58,512 nucleotides of DNA from Spirochaetes bacterium RBG_16_49_21 (GCA_001829495.1 MIBJ01000048.1:73171-131682); one strand, 5' to 3'. Counted from the stretch's first letter, positions 8,099 to 17,829 are shown. The notes: generated by a model not told the origin, from the sequence alone. Translations and numbers: made by a program.

Positions 8099-9200
8099 GA
8101 AGCTCCTGAAAAAGATTCAGTATCTGCCGTGCGGTCTTTCGCCATGTGTATTTTCTGCAATTTTCAAAGCCCTCTTTTACTATTTTTTGCCTGAGCTCTT
8201 TATCCTTTATGATGCGGAGCACGGCTGCGGCGATATCGTCCTCATCATGGGGATCCACGTAGAGCGCGCCCTTGCCCGCAACCTCCGGACAGCTTGATGC
8301 GTTGCTGGTGATGACCGGACACCCGCACGCCTGCGCCTCCAGGATGGGCAGGCCGAATCCCTCATACAAAGAAGGATACAGGTAGCATTCGGCCAGGTTG
8401 TAGACCGCCGCCAGATCCGGATCGCTTATAAACCCCAGGGTCATTATCCTGTCGGAAAGACCGTCCTTGACTATCATGCGATGGACTTCGCCGTCCAGCC
8501 ATGAATCAGCGCCGGTAAAATAGAGATTATGGGGAACGATATTCATTATTTTTAAAAATGCCCGGAGCAGTTTGATTATATTTTTTCTCGGGCTTAAAGA
8601 CCCGGCATAGAAAAGGAACGGCCTCTTCAGATCGTATTTTTGTATAACCCGCGACAGGGCGGCCGTATCCGTTATTTTTTTGAACACGTGCCCGACCCCC
8701 TCTTTTATGACGCGGATCTTTTCAGGCTTTATGCCAAGGAGCTCCCTCATCCGGGAAGCGGTGAAATCCGATACGGTCAGGTCCATGTATGAGAATCTGG
8801 CCGCAACCGGGATCATGATTTTGTGGTGAAGATTGTCGAAGAATTTGAATTCGCGGAAGCCGAAATTTTCAAAATAGACAAGGTCGTGGTACACGGGTAT
8901 CTTCTTCCCCCGGACAAGGGGGGAAAAGGTATTCTTGGGGAAAAAGAAGATATCGATCCTGTTCATCCAGGAGAACAGGGGGACGTAGACATAGTCGAAG
9001 AAAAGCTTTGACCGGAGGCGCACGACCCTCACCGTGAAATTGGCGGGCAGGGAAAAATCAAAATCGGGAGCGCCGTACATTAAAATATGATAGCGGTTCC
9101 TCTTATCGATCGAAGCCAGCTCCCTGATGATGTTGAGGGTATAGCGCGAAGGCCCCCCCTGCCGCTCGTTGAGCACCCGCGCGTTGATGGCGATGTTCAT
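8079..9200 (-). CDS. GT4-family glycosyltransferase
   Basis: A 373-residue GT-B enzyme, second of three. It begins MNIAINARVLNERQGGPSRY with the G-G-PSRY substrate loop. The donor half contains FYAGSLSPRKNI, YFTGADSW, LGFISDPDLAAVYN and EGFGLPILEAQACG. A GAGG motif precedes the ATG. Its 3' end overlaps the downstream glycosyltransferase start and its start lies 7 bases from the stop of the upstream one, so the three are co-translated. They are paralogues rather than near-identical copies, consistent with successive linkages in one oligosaccharide. Confidence 0.9.
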   Translation of the reverse strand: MNIAINARVLNERQGGPSRYTLNIIRELASIDKRNRYHILMYGAPDFDFSLPANFTVRVVRLRSKLFFDYVYVPLFSWMNRIDIFFFPKNTFSPLVRGKKIPVYHDLVYFENFGFREFKFFDNLHHKIMIPVAARFSYMDLTVSDFTASRMRELLGIKPEKIRVIKEGVGHVFKKITDTAALSRVIQKYDLKRPFLFYAGSLSPRKNIIKLLRAFLKIMNIVPHNLYFTGADSWLDGEVHRMIVKDGLSDRIMTLGFISDPDLAAVYNLAECYLYPSLYEGFGLPILEAQACGCPVITSNASSCPEVAGKGALYVDPHDEDDIAAAVLRIIKDKELRQKIVKEGFENCRKYTWRKTARQILNLFQELHDENSC

Positions 9201-9207
9201 TGCGTCC

Positions 9208-10335
9208 TCATCCTTTCCCCAGCATGCCGGCTATTGTCTGGAAAGCGCTCAGGTAATGCGCTGCCTGGATTTTCACGTCGTATTTTTTTGACAGGGCCAG
9301 GCCCTTTTTCTCCAGATGCGCGCGCGTTTTTTCGTTGGCCACAAGCTCGCAGATCTTGCTGGCGATGTCATCGGGCGAAAAGGGATCAGCGTAGCAGACC
9401 GCGTCGCCGAAGACTTCCGGAATCGCGCTCCGGCGCGCGGTGAGCACAGCCGTGCCCGACGCCATGGCTTCAAGGACCGGGAAGCAGAACCCCTCGTGCA
9501 GCGAGGGAAGGATGAAGAGTCGCGCCTCCCGGTAGAGCCGCGTCAGCTCCTCTTCGGCGACATATCCCTTGAATACGATCCTGCGTCTCACCGGCTCCCT
9601 GAGTTCCCGGATCACGTCGCGGAGCGGGCTGTTTTTCCATCCGCTCGCGCCCACGATCAGGAGGGTTTCGTCGATCTTGTCGGATATGTATGAATAGGCT
9701 TTAATCAGGTTGACCAGATTTTTCCGCGGCTGCAGGGTCCCCACAAAGAGAAGGTAATGCTTTTTATTTTTGTTTTTCACCGGAGAGAATCTTTTCAGGT
9801 CTATGCCGTTGTATATGACGTTGATTTTTTTTTCGTCAATATGCAGGTAGCCGGTCATTTCCTTTTTGGAGTGCTGCGATACGGTGAAGAACTGATCGGC
9901 TCTTTGAATGAAAAAGGGGAACAGGTAATTATAGAATATGCTGTTCGGCAGGGAGATGGCTTCCGGTATGGCCTTGAAGGCGACATCGTGAACCACGGTC
10001 GCGACGAATATCGGCCGGGGAAGGAAGAGCGGAAAGTATTCGGCGCCCGCGAAAAACATATCTATGCTGTCGGCTACGATGGCTTTCTTAAGCGACGGGC
10101 TTTGGAGCCAGAGTCTGCGCCGGTTCCTGAATATGCCCGGGATTTTGCGCACCTGGAACCGGGTATTCCGGAGTATGCTGTCCGCGTAGCCCGCCTGGGA
10201 GACGCCGGGCGTATAGAGGAAATAATCGTTCCGGGAATCCATGCCGGAGAGCTCCCTGAGCAGCCTCAGGAGGAACATCCCGAGTCCGTCAAGGTGTTCT
10301 GAAGAAAGATAATATGCGTCAATACCGATATTCAT
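9208..10335 (-). CDS. GT4-family glycosyltransferase
   Basis: A 375-residue GT-B enzyme, first gene of the minus-strand cluster. The start is MNIGIDAYYLSSEHLDGLG. The donor domain shows LFVGTLQPRKNLVNLI, VGASGW, IVFKGYVAEEELTRLY and EGFCFPVLEAMASG. In the canonical EGFGLP motif, Gly-Leu is replaced by Cys-Phe, but both glutamates are kept. No convincing ribosome binding site precedes the ATG. The divergent plus-strand gene begins at 10536, so the 200 bases between them should carry both promoters and include a hairpin. Confidence 0.9.
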   Translation of the reverse strand: MNIGIDAYYLSSEHLDGLGMFLLRLLRELSGMDSRNDYFLYTPGVSQAGYADSILRNTRFQVRKIPGIFRNRRRLWLQSPSLKKAIVADSIDMFFAGAEYFPLFLPRPIFVATVVHDVAFKAIPEAISLPNSIFYNYLFPFFIQRADQFFTVSQHSKKEMTGYLHIDEKKINVIYNGIDLKRFSPVKNKNKKHYLLFVGTLQPRKNLVNLIKAYSYISDKIDETLLIVGASGWKNSPLRDVIRELREPVRRRIVFKGYVAEEELTRLYREARLFILPSLHEGFCFPVLEAMASGTAVLTARRSAIPEVFGDAVCYADPFSPDDIASKICELVANEKTRAHLEKKGLALSKKYDVKIQAAHYLSAFQTIAGMLGKG

Positions 10336-10466
10336 GCGATTTTACTTTTGTAGATGAAATAATGGAAGAGCATCGGAGCGTCAATGAAAAAAAATAACAC
10401 ACATTTTTTGTTGACATTAATGAATCCAAAAAAGATAACGGAAGCCGGCAGATATTTGCAATTATC

Positions 10467-10516
10467 GTAGGGAACGGTCGTGACCGTTCCGCGGTGGCCG
10501 CGACCGTTCCCCTACC
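10467..10516. repeat. Inverted repeat (GTAGGGAACGGTCG) between divergent genes
   Basis: The left arm GTAGGGAACGGTCGTGACC and the right arm complementary to GGTAGGGGAACGGTCGCGG form a hairpin of roughly 20 base pairs with internal mismatches. It ends about 10 bases before the ribosome binding site of the FeS oxidoreductase gene, so it could affect its 5' leader. It resembles dispersed GTAGGGG-type palindromes, and the 64-bp palindrome at 30432 also has GTAGGGGCGATC ends. Confidence 0.6.
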
Positions 10517-10535
10517 ATATCCAGGAGGAAGTTGT

Positions 10536-12668
10536 ATGAAGCTTGCTGACGCATATGGTGTTCCGATATCGGAAATCACGCGAGAATCGTTCTTTAATAT
10601 CGGCGGGCCGCATGGATTTATGCGATGGGGAATATATCTTTTCATGTTCGCGGCTTTTTTCTATCTTGCGTATACCATTGTGCAGAGGGTGCTGATCTGG
10701 AGGCGCGGGAAAGGCGAGCTGCGGACCGATTATCCGGAAAAGAGGATATTGGCGGTAATCAAGTACGTATTCTTGCAGGCGAAGATATTCAAGGAATCTT
10801 TCGCGGGCATCATGCACGCCTCGTTGTTCTTCGGTTTCGCCGTCCTGTTCGTCGTGACCATGATCATCATGGTCCAGGACGATTTCACCGAGCTCTTTCT
10901 CCATATACGTTTTATACAAGGGAATTTTTACCTGTTCTGGTCGCTGGCCGGCGATCTCTTCGGCGTTGTCGTGTTCATCGGGCTGGTCATGGCTACCTAC
11001 CGCAGATACGTTACGAAACCGAGCAGGCTCGACACCAAGCCGATCGACACCTTCGCCATAGCGCTCATTTTCATAATAATCATAACCGGATACACCAGCG
11101 AGGCCATGAGGATAGCGATATCGAAATTCCCGGCCTGGGAGGTATGGTCTCCGTTCGGATATGTTCTCGCGTATCCCCTTTCGGTTTTCAGCGAAGCAAC
11201 GCTCAGGGGCATGCACCAGTTTAGCTGGTGGACACACATGCTCGGCGCGTTCATATTCATCGGCCTGGTCGGATCCGATAAGTTGGGCCATATCATGATA
11301 TCTTCTTTTAATGTGTATTTCGGCAATCTGGGCAATGAGAGCCCCGCGACCAAGTATAGGCTTAACCTGATCGACCCTGCTGAATTCGAGGTTGCGGAGA
11401 GCTTCGGCGTATCCAAGGTCGAACAGTACTCCTGGAAACACCTCATGGACAGCGACGCCTGCACCCGGTGCGGCAGGTGCCAGGACAACTGCCCTGCCTG
11501 GCTCACGGAAAAACCCCTGTCGCCCAAGAAGGTGGTGAACGACATCAAGGACAATATGGACGAGCGTATCCCCAAGCTCATGCTCGCCGACGACCCCACG
11601 ACCGTGGAGACCACGCCGCTCATCAACGAAACGCTCCAGCACGGATCGGTCATGCCGGACGAGTTCTGGTCATGCACCAACTGCGGGGCCTGCATGGAGG
11701 CGTGCCCGGTCAATATCGAGCATGTGCAGAAGATGATCGATATGCGGCGCTACAAGATACTCATGGAAGGCGACATGGCGCCCGAGCTCCAGACAACCTT
11801 CATGAATCTGGAAAGCAACTTCAATCCCTACGGATTCGCCTTTGCAGAGCGGGGGGCATGGCTGCCTGCCGATCTCAGTGTGAAGACCCTTGCCGAGGAT
11901 TCTAAAATAGATTACCTCTATTTCGTCGGTTCGGCGGCGTCATACGACAAGCGGAACCAGAAGGTAGCCGCAGCCTTCCTTAAAATTATGCAGAAGGCGG
12001 GAATCAAGGTGGGCGTCCTCGGCTCCGAGGAGGCGGACTCCGGCGACGCGGCCCTGCGCGCCGGCAATGAGTATCTGTTCCACAGCCTGGCGACCCAGAA
12101 TCTCGAGCTCTTTAGCTCATACGGCGTGAAAAAGATCGTGTGCACCTGCCCGCATGACTACAACGTCATAAAAAAGGAATACAAGAAATTCGCGCAGGTG
12201 GGCAAGGGATCCGACGGTCAGCCGCTCAAATACGGCTTTGCGGTATACCATCATACTCAGATCATCCATGACCTGATCAAGAGGGGCGTAATCAAGCTCG
12301 CAAACCCCCTGAATGAAACCGTTACCTATCACGATTCCTGCTTCCTCGGCAGGTACAATGAGATTTATAAAGAGCCCCGTGAGATTCTCAAGTCGATCCC
12401 GGGTGTGAGATTCGTTGAGATGAGCAGGCACCATGACGCCAGCTTCTGTTGCGGCGCGGGCGGCGCCCGCATGTTCCTTGAGGAGCATTTGGGAACCAGG
12501 GTAAACCAGTTCAGGACCAAGGACGCGCAGTCGACCGGCGCAACGCGGCTCAGCACCGCGTGCCCCTTCTGCATGACCATGCTCTCAGACGGCATCACCG
12601 AGCTGGATATCCAGAACATGGAATGCTACGACGTGGCTGAATACGTGTACAATGCCATGGAAAAATAA
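10536..12668 (+). CDS. Membrane FeS oxidoreductase, ETF:menaquinone oxidoreductase-like (NarI-like + 2x[4Fe-4S] + CCG domains)
   Basis: A 710-residue protein from the ATG at 10536, which follows CCAGGAGGAAG. Residues 25-260 hold about six membrane helices of NarI type, with histidines suited to haem b (IMHASLFF, MHQFSWWTHMLG). Two ferredoxin clusters follow: C309-x2-C-x2-C-x3-CP and a second CTNCGACMEACP. The C-terminal half is HdrD-like with CCG-type motifs: CTCPHDYN, YHDSCFLGRYN, FCCGAGGARM and CPFCMTML. This architecture matches proteins proposed to pass electrons from ETF (fatty-acid or amino-acid oxidation) to menaquinone. No etfAB genes lie in the window. The next gene starts 3 bases after its stop. 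Confidence 0.9.
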   Translation: MKLADAYGVPISEITRESFFNIGGPHGFMRWGIYLFMFAAFFYLAYTIVQRVLIWRRGKGELRTDYPEKRILAVIKYVFLQAKIFKESFAGIMHASLFFGFAVLFVVTMIIMVQDDFTELFLHIRFIQGNFYLFWSLAGDLFGVVVFIGLVMATYRRYVTKPSRLDTKPIDTFAIALIFIIIITGYTSEAMRIAISKFPAWEVWSPFGYVLAYPLSVFSEATLRGMHQFSWWTHMLGAFIFIGLVGSDKLGHIMISSFNVYFGNLGNESPATKYRLNLIDPAEFEVAESFGVSKVEQYSWKHLMDSDACTRCGRCQDNCPAWLTEKPLSPKKVVNDIKDNMDERIPKLMLADDPTTVETTPLINETLQHGSVMPDEFWSCTNCGACMEACPVNIEHVQKMIDMRRYKILMEGDMAPELQTTFMNLESNFNPYGFAFAERGAWLPADLSVKTLAEDSKIDYLYFVGSAASYDKRNQKVAAAFLKIMQKAGIKVGVLGSEEADSGDAALRAGNEYLFHSLATQNLELFSSYGVKKIVCTCPHDYNVIKKEYKKFAQVGKGSDGQPLKYGFAVYHHTQIIHDLIKRGVIKLANPLNETVTYHDSCFLGRYNEIYKEPREILKSIPGVRFVEMSRHHDASFCCGAGGARMFLEEHLGTRVNQFRTKDAQSTGATRLSTACPFCMTMLSDGITELDIQNMECYDVAEYVYNAMEK

Positions 12669-12671
12669 CCG

Positions 12672-12995
12672 GTGGTGAATTTAGAGAAAGGATCAGGCCG
12701 GGCGATCAGCGCCTTTTTAGCTGACCGGCGTCTTCAAAAACCGGTGCGCATTGAGCTCCGGTTCACCGGGTGCTGCGAGTCGTCCCTCGGATTGAGAGTC
12801 GACGAGGCCGATGAAGGCGACTTGATGGAGAAGATCGACGGCCTCACCTTCGTGATCGCTGCCGATCTTCATGATCTCGTCGGCGACGTGACAATCTCCT
12901 CTGCCGACGACGGGGAGGAGGGAGAATTTATTCTTACCTCAAGCAAGCCCTTGAACGAGTGGGCGGGCTTCGCCGCCTGCAAAATTAAAGCCTGA
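12672..12995 (+). CDS. IscA/HesB-like small protein
   Basis: A 107-residue protein beginning at GTG (12672 or 12675), 3 bases after the FeS oxidoreductase stop, so probably translationally coupled. The order RIELRFTGCCESSLGLRVDE, then DGLTFVIAADLHDLVGDVTI and a C-terminal cysteine in AACKIKA follows the IscA/HesB beta fold. The standard Cys-x-Gly-Cys tail is absent; only GCC and the last cysteine remain. It may help assemble or repair clusters of the upstream enzyme, but this is inferred from position. No Shine-Dalgarno sequence is evident. Confidence 0.6.
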   Translation: MVNLEKGSGRAISAFLADRRLQKPVRIELRFTGCCESSLGLRVDEADEGDLMEKIDGLTFVIAADLHDLVGDVTISSADDGEEGEFILTSSKPLNEWAGFAACKIKA

Positions 12996-13112
12996 TCCGT
13001 GCCGCACTAAAATCTGCTTTACAGCAATGCTTATCTATTATATAGTACCTCGTAATCCCACTTAGACGAATCACGTATCGAGCAAACAGGTGAGGCCTCG
13101 TGCGGGCTGGAT

Positions 13113-15989
13113 ATGGCTGAAAAATCAAAATCAACGAGTATCGGCAGGATGACCGGCGCAATACAGAAAGCTGCGGCGGGGGATCTTTCGATACGGCTTG
13201 ATGTTTCGCGGAAGAACGGCGAGCTTGATCTGCTTGCTCGTGCGGTCAACGACCTGCTCGATAAAATGCGCGGGTGCATTGCCGAGTACCGGCGATTGGA
13301 GGACGCGCTTGGCAGGGGCGAGAAGCGGTATAAGAACATCCTGGACAGTATGGAGGTGGCGTATTATGAAGTTGATCTGAAGGGGAACTTCACTTTTTTT
13401 AATCCGTCGGCGGTCAAGAACCTCGGCTATACCGACGAAGAGATGATGGGCATGAACTTCCGGCAATACATGGACAAGGAGAATGTGGGAAGGGTTTTCA
13501 ATTCCTTTCATCAGGCATATCTAACCGGCAAAAATATACGGAGATTCGAGTGGGAGATCAGAAATAAAAATGGGAAAATAATGTGCGTGGAGTCCTCCGT
13601 GTCACTGATGCGGGACGAACGGAACAACCCCGTCGGATTCAGGGGAGTGGTGTATGACATTACGGAGCGGAAGAAAACCGAGGATCTCGTTCGTGAAATC
13701 GCTGAGAAGTACCGCAGCCTGCTGGAAAATATCGAGACAGCCTACTTTGAGGTGGACCTGAAAGGGAATTATACCTATTTTAACGATGTTCTCTGCAGAA
13801 GATTGGGGTACAGCCGGGAAGAACTCATGGATATGAACTACAGGGCCTATTCCAAACCGGAAAACATAGAGATTATTAAGCGTATTTACGAGGAGATCTA
13901 TTGCACCGGCAAGCCGAAAACCATGGTCAATTATGAGGTCTTCAAAAAAGACGGCTCCCGGATGATAATCGAGCAGTCGATTTCCCTGATGCGGGGGCCG
14001 ACGGGAGAGCCGGTCGGATTTCAGGGTGTGGCCAGGGACATCACTGAAAGAATCAATACTGAAGAGACGATTAAGAGGAGCGAGGAAAAGTACCGGAGGA
14101 TACTGGCGAGCATAGAAGACGGATATTATGAGCTCGACCTCAGAGGCAATTTTACGTTTTTCAACGACGCGGGGTACAGAATCCTGGGATACGAGCCGGA
14201 TGAGCTCAGGGGCATGAATTACCGGGCTTACACTTCACCCCAGACAGCGCAGCGTTTATATGAGGCATTTCATCGGATATATGAGACCGGAGGAGCTGAA
14301 ACCATGCTGGATTACGAGGTGATCCGCAAAGACGGTACGACTCGATATCATGAGATGTCGGCCGGGCTCTTGCGGAGCGCCTCGGGCGAACCGGTCGGGT
14401 TCCATCTGCTGGCGCGCGACATCTCCAAGCGGAAGGAGGCTGAGGAGGCCCTGCGCCGGAGCGAGGAGAAATACCGGACGATCCTGGAAACTATGGAAGA
14501 GGGGTATTTCGAAGTTGGCCTGGGGGGGACAATCACGTTTACCAACGATGCCGCCACCAGGTTGCTGGGTTTTACCCGTGATGAAATTATAGGCAAGAAT
14601 TACCGGAAGTACCATTCGCCTGATGAGGCAGGGCAGCTGTACGAGGTTTTTCACCGGATATATGAGACCGGAAAACCTGAATTCCTGCTGGATTATGAAG
14701 TCAAGCGCAAGGACGGGTCGGTCCGGAATCATCAGTTGAATGCAGCACTCCTGCGAGATGCTTCAGGGAAGCCAAAGGGATTCCGAATCTTGGCGCGGGA
14801 TGTTACCGAGCGCAAAAGGGTGGAGAAGGAAAAAGCCCAGCTTGAGGAACAACTGCTCCAGGCCCAGAAGATGGAATCGGTCGGCCGCCTGGCAGGAGGC
14901 GTGGCGCATGATTTCAACAATATGCTCGGCGTCATTCTCGGATATGCTGAGCTGATCAAGCTCCGTCTGCCTGAACATGATCCTCTCTTAAAGGACGTGC
15001 TGGAGATCGAAAAGGCGGCCACCCGCTCCCGGGACCTCACCGGACAGCTCCTGGCTTTTTCCAGAAAACAGATCATCGCACCGGTCCCCGTTGATCTGAA
15101 CGAGCTGGTCATGAATACGAAGAAAACGCTTTCCCGCCTGATCGGCGAGGACGTTGACCTGCAATTCTATCCCGCTAGGGATCTCTGGAAGATAAAGTTC
15201 GATCCCTCTCAGGTGCAGCAGATCCTCATCAATCTGGCGGCCAATGCCCGCGACGCCATGCCGGACGGGGGCAAGCTGACCGTTGAAACCGCGAACATTT
15301 ATCTTAACGAGGCGTATTGTAAAATGCATATCGGGTTTTCGCCGGGCCACTATGTCCTGTTGGGGGTGAGCGATGACGGTGCCGGGATGGACAAGGAAAC
15401 CCTGCAGCATCTGTTCGAGCCGTTTTTCACAACCAAAGAGCCCGGCAGGGGCACGGGCCTGGGGCTTGCCACGGTTTACGGCATCGTCAAGCAAAACAGC
15501 GGATTCGTCAACGTCTACAGCGAGCCGGGCAAGGGCACCACGTTTAAAATTTACATTCCCCGAAGCCTGGAAGAAGGCGATATGCAGAAGGAGGCCGAGG
15601 AAGAATTGGTCGCTTCCGGCTCCGGAACGGTTTTGCTGGTCGAGGACGATGATATGGTCCGCGGGATGACTTCCGAGATGCTTGAGGCGAGCGGATACAC
15701 GGTTGTGGCTTCCGGAAACCCGGCCGAGGCCGAATCATTATGCGAGAACGACGATGTGCATATTGATCTTCTTCTAACCGACGTGGTGATGCCGGGGATG
15801 AGCGGCAAGGAGCTGCGGGACCGGATTCAGGCTCAACGGCCCGGCATGAAGGTGCTCTTCATGTCCGGATACACGTCCAACGTCATCGTCCATCGCGGGG
15901 TGCTGGAGGAGGGAGTGAATTTCATCCAGAAGCCTTTCAGCATGAGCGATCTCGCGCGCAAGGCCCGCGAGGCGATGTCGGGAAGGTAG
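13113..15989 (+). CDS. Hybrid sensor histidine kinase: HAMP-like, four PAS, HisKA, HATPase, receiver
   Basis: A 958-residue cytoplasmic kinase with no membrane segment. Residues 10-60 look like a HAMP-type helix pair. Four consecutive PAS domains follow at about 70-190, 200-315, 322-440 and 447-565. Each opens with the same E-K-Y-x-x-IL pattern, continues with GNFTFFN-like and MNYRxY blocks, and ends in DITER or a variant. The HisKA phospho-accepting histidine is H599 in GGVAHDFNN. HATPase boxes are [25 protein letters not shown] and [11 protein letters not shown]. The receiver has phospho-acceptor D890 in [10 protein letters not shown] and FIQKPFS. Output and signal are unknown; no regulator gene is adjacent. 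Confidence 0.93.
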   Translation: MAEKSKSTSIGRMTGAIQKAAAGDLSIRLDVSRKNGELDLLARAVNDLLDKMRGCIAEYRRLEDALGRGEKRYKNILDSMEVAYYEVDLKGNFTFFNPSAVKNLGYTDEEMMGMNFRQYMDKENVGRVFNSFHQAYLTGKNIRRFEWEIRNKNGKIMCVESSVSLMRDERNNPVGFRGVVYDITERKKTEDLVREIAEKYRSLLENIETAYFEVDLKGNYTYFNDVLCRRLGYSREELMDMNYRAYSKPENIEIIKRIYEEIYCTGKPKTMVNYEVFKKDGSRMIIEQSISLMRGPTGEPVGFQGVARDITERINTEETIKRSEEKYRRILASIEDGYYELDLRGNFTFFNDAGYRILGYEPDELRGMNYRAYTSPQTAQRLYEAFHRIYETGGAETMLDYEVIRKDGTTRYHEMSAGLLRSASGEPVGFHLLARDISKRKEAEEALRRSEEKYRTILETMEEGYFEVGLGGTITFTNDAATRLLGFTRDEIIGKNYRKYHSPDEAGQLYEVFHRIYETGKPEFLLDYEVKRKDGSVRNHQLNAALLRDASGKPKGFRILARDVTERKRVEKEKAQLEEQLLQAQKMESVGRLAGGVAHDFNNMLGVILGYAELIKLRLPEHDPLLKDVLEIEKAATRSRDLTGQLLAFSRKQIIAPVPVDLNELVMNTKKTLSRLIGEDVDLQFYPARDLWKIKFDPSQVQQILINLAANARDAMPDGGKLTVETANIYLNEAYCKMHIGFSPGHYVLLGVSDDGAGMDKETLQHLFEPFFTTKEPGRGTGLGLATVYGIVKQNSGFVNVYSEPGKGTTFKIYIPRSLEEGDMQKEAEEELVASGSGTVLLVEDDDMVRGMTSEMLEASGYTVVASGNPAEAESLCENDDVHIDLLLTDVVMPGMSGKELRDRIQAQRPGMKVLFMSGYTSNVIVHRGVLEEGVNFIQKPFSMSDLARKAREAMSGR

Positions 15990-16071
15990 GCAGGGCTGGA
16001 GCTGTTACGGCTTTGTGGCATCTAGGTGAAGTTAGGTGAAAAAAGCCGCCAACAATTTTAATAAAAAAAGC

Positions 16072-16126
16072 TTGACTAATAGTACTATATATAGTATTAT
16101 TAAAAATACTATATATAATATTATAA
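16072..16126 (+). promoter_or_regulatory. Promoter with twin operator palindromes for the Phd/RelE-type module
   Basis: TTGACT at 16072-16077 and TATTAT at 16095-16100, 17 bases apart, make a near-consensus sigma-70-type promoter. Two 18-base pseudo-palindromes, AGTACTATATATAGTATT at 16081 and AATACTATATATAATATT at 16105, are 24 bases apart centre to centre; the first covers the -10 box. This is the usual layout for autorepression by an antitoxin or antitoxin-toxin complex. Confidence 0.8.
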
Positions 16127-16141
16127 ACAGGATAGTAAAAA

Positions 16142-16399
16142 ATGGCTCATGTCATTACTGCAAATGATTTAAAAACTAAAGGTGTTACAATATTAAACAG
16201 CGAAACTTCCGAAGGGTCTGAAGTAATTATAACTGTTAGAGGAAAAAGCAGATACGTTGTTCTCCCGATTGAAAAGTATAATTATTTAAGAGAATGTGAA
16301 TTAGAGGCCGCTTTAGTGGAAGCAAGAAAAGATATAAAAGAAGGAAAATTTATAAAAGAATCCGTTGAAAAACATATAAAGAGAATAACTCGTGGCTGA
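16142..16399 (+). CDS. Phd/YefM-family antitoxin
   Basis: An 85-residue protein with the Phd/YefM N-terminal DNA-binding fold (AHVITANDLKTKGVTIL, a beta strand VIITVRGKSRYVVLPIEKY) and a charged helical C-terminus (ALVEARKDIKEGKFI) that would wrap the toxin. It lies 16 bases after a twin-palindrome promoter that it probably represses, and its 3' end overlaps the toxin gene by 8 bases. Codon use is AT-rich compared with the histidine kinase upstream, as for an acquired module. Confidence 0.9.
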   Translation: MAHVITANDLKTKGVTILNSETSEGSEVIITVRGKSRYVVLPIEKYNYLRECELEAALVEARKDIKEGKFIKESVEKHIKRITRG

Positions 16400-16664
16400 A
16401 ATTATTTATACTGACAGCTATTTAAAAAGAGCCAAAAAATTTTTTAAAAAACATCCTGAGCTTGTTCCACAATATGAAAAAACCTTAAAATTATTGGAAG
16501 TTAATCCAACTCACCCTTCATTACGATTACACAAATTAGAGGGAAAACTATCTGAATTATATTCTGTTTCCATTAACATATCCTACAGAATATGTATAGA
16601 TTTTATAATTGATGAAGATCAAATTATACCGGTTGACATCGGGACTCATGATGATGTTTATTAA
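16392..16664 (+). CDS. RelE/YafQ-type toxin
   Basis: A 90-residue protein starting at GTG inside the antitoxin 3' end. The pattern AEIIYTDSYLKRAKKFFKKHPEL, SLRLHKLEGKLSELYSVSI, SYRICIDFI and a C-terminal DIGTHDDVY fits the RelE/YafQ mRNA-interferase fold; the His-Asp-x-x-Tyr end is typical of YafQ-like toxins. It would cleave mRNA in the ribosome when the antitoxin is degraded. Whether it is active cannot be read from sequence. Confidence 0.88.
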   Translation: MAEIIYTDSYLKRAKKFFKKHPELVPQYEKTLKLLEVNPTHPSLRLHKLEGKLSELYSVSINISYRICIDFIIDEDQIIPVDIGTHDDVY

Positions 16665-16794
16665 ATGATGGGTCACTTAAATGCTAATATAAAGGAAATA
16701 GCTCATGGATGTTTTTTTATGCAATCAAGGGAAGGCGAAGTTGCCGGAAATTCCTGCCTGACGCGGTAAGCGATGATGATAAAGGAGGAGCGAT

Positions 16795-17586
16795 ATGATA
16801 GACCAAAAATATACAGAGAATATAAAGCAATACGGCGCATTCAAGGATTCAGGTGAAAGCAGGCTTAAATTGTTGAGAGATGATATTGGGTTCAGGATGG
16901 ATCAGAAAGCGGAATACGTTATTATAGGCGGATGCGTTCAACCTGAAGCCATGCCGCAGGCATTCAGGGCATTTAAGAACCTTCTTGAACATCTTAAAAT
17001 TAATTATACGTTACTTTCCAAAGAATATTGTTGCGGCTGGATGCCCATAGGCCAGCCGGCGGTGATGGCCAGGAATGAAGAAGATATTGCTGAATATAAA
17101 GGGCTTTCAAAGGGCTTTATAGCAGAAAACTTGAGACAGGCCGAGGCGCTGGGCGCACAATCGATCGTTTTATTCTGTTCAGCGTGTGAGCCGAATTATA
17201 GTAATTATAAGAAAGATACAACATTGAATATTATGCACTACACAGAATTATTAAATCGATATATACAAAACGGCATGCTCGATTCTGAAATCGATTACTA
17301 CGCAGGATGTTACCGGTTCAGGCGCCGAATTACCGATGAGCCGCTTGACATAGAGCCTGCAGCCGGACTTTTACAAAAAATTGATGGTTTGAAAGTCAAT
17401 TATCTTAATAATGATCTGTGCTGCTTCAAGCGACCCGGCCTCGAACAGCTCACTGCTGCCTTGAAAACTAAAAATTTGATCACTATCTGCACCGGCTGTT
17501 ATCACAATCTTAAACGGAATCTGCAAGGCAAGGGAGATTATAGCGTTAAAATGCTGCCCGAAATGCTGGCGGAGGCTGTAAAATAA
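16795..17586 (+). CDS. HdrB-like CCG-domain (cysteine-rich) protein
   Basis: A 263-residue soluble protein behind a strong AAAGGAGGAG site. Two cysteine-rich repeats are visible. The first has GGCVQPE, EYCCGW and CSACEPNY; the second has YAGCYRFRRR, DLCCF and CTGCYHNL. These match the CCG domains of heterodisulfide reductase subunit B and related oxidoreductases that bind unusual [4Fe-4S] clusters. No partner subunit (HdrA, HdrC, flavoprotein) is adjacent; toxin-antitoxin modules lie on both sides. Its substrate is unknown. It might serve the FeS oxidoreductase at 10536, but they are 4 kb apart. Confidence 0.75.
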   Translation: MIDQKYTENIKQYGAFKDSGESRLKLLRDDIGFRMDQKAEYVIIGGCVQPEAMPQAFRAFKNLLEHLKINYTLLSKEYCCGWMPIGQPAVMARNEEDIAEYKGLSKGFIAENLRQAEALGAQSIVLFCSACEPNYSNYKKDTTLNIMHYTELLNRYIQNGMLDSEIDYYAGCYRFRRRITDEPLDIEPAAGLLQKIDGLKVNYLNNDLCCFKRPGLEQLTAALKTKNLITICTGCYHNLKRNLQGKGDYSVKMLPEMLAEAVK

Positions 17587-17737
17587 TTTTTTTAGTACAT
17601 AAATATGAAAACTATGTAAATTTTATTCTTACACCTTTTCGAGAAAATATTATTGAAATTTATATTGTTATTAATTAACTTATTCTGAGATCAATAATAA
17701 TTCCTTAAAATTATTTATTAGACAAAAAATCATTTTT

Positions 17738-17772
17738 ATATACTCCCGCCGCCAGAGGCGGCGGGAGTATAT
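17738..17772. terminator. Strong GC hairpin (CCGCCGCC-AGA-GGCGGCGG)
   Basis: A perfect 16-bp stem (17738-17753 with 17757-17772) and a 3-base loop lie within AT-rich sequence between the HdrB-like gene and the next toxin-antitoxin pair. There is no clean T-run, so it may be a bidirectional terminator or a REP-like unit; a similar CCGCCGCC hairpin lies at 28062-28092. Confidence 0.65.
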
Positions 17773-17829
17773 TATTAATATTTTTATTATGAATTAACAT
17801 TGTTCTGAGATAATTAATATGAGGTATAT

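Noticed and set aside
10319-10645. A 108-residue minus-strand frame upstream of the first glycosyltransferase
   Set aside because: It overlaps both divergent gene starts and a hairpin, has no ribosome site and an unnatural composition.
10512-11642. A 376-residue minus-strand open frame opposite the FeS oxidoreductase
   Set aside because: The plus-strand protein has clear cluster motifs and membrane helices; the opposite frame has none and is explained by codon bias.
16795-17586. Reading the CCG protein as part of a complete heterodisulfide reductase
   Set aside because: No HdrA or HdrC gene is adjacent and the neighbours are toxin-antitoxin genes.
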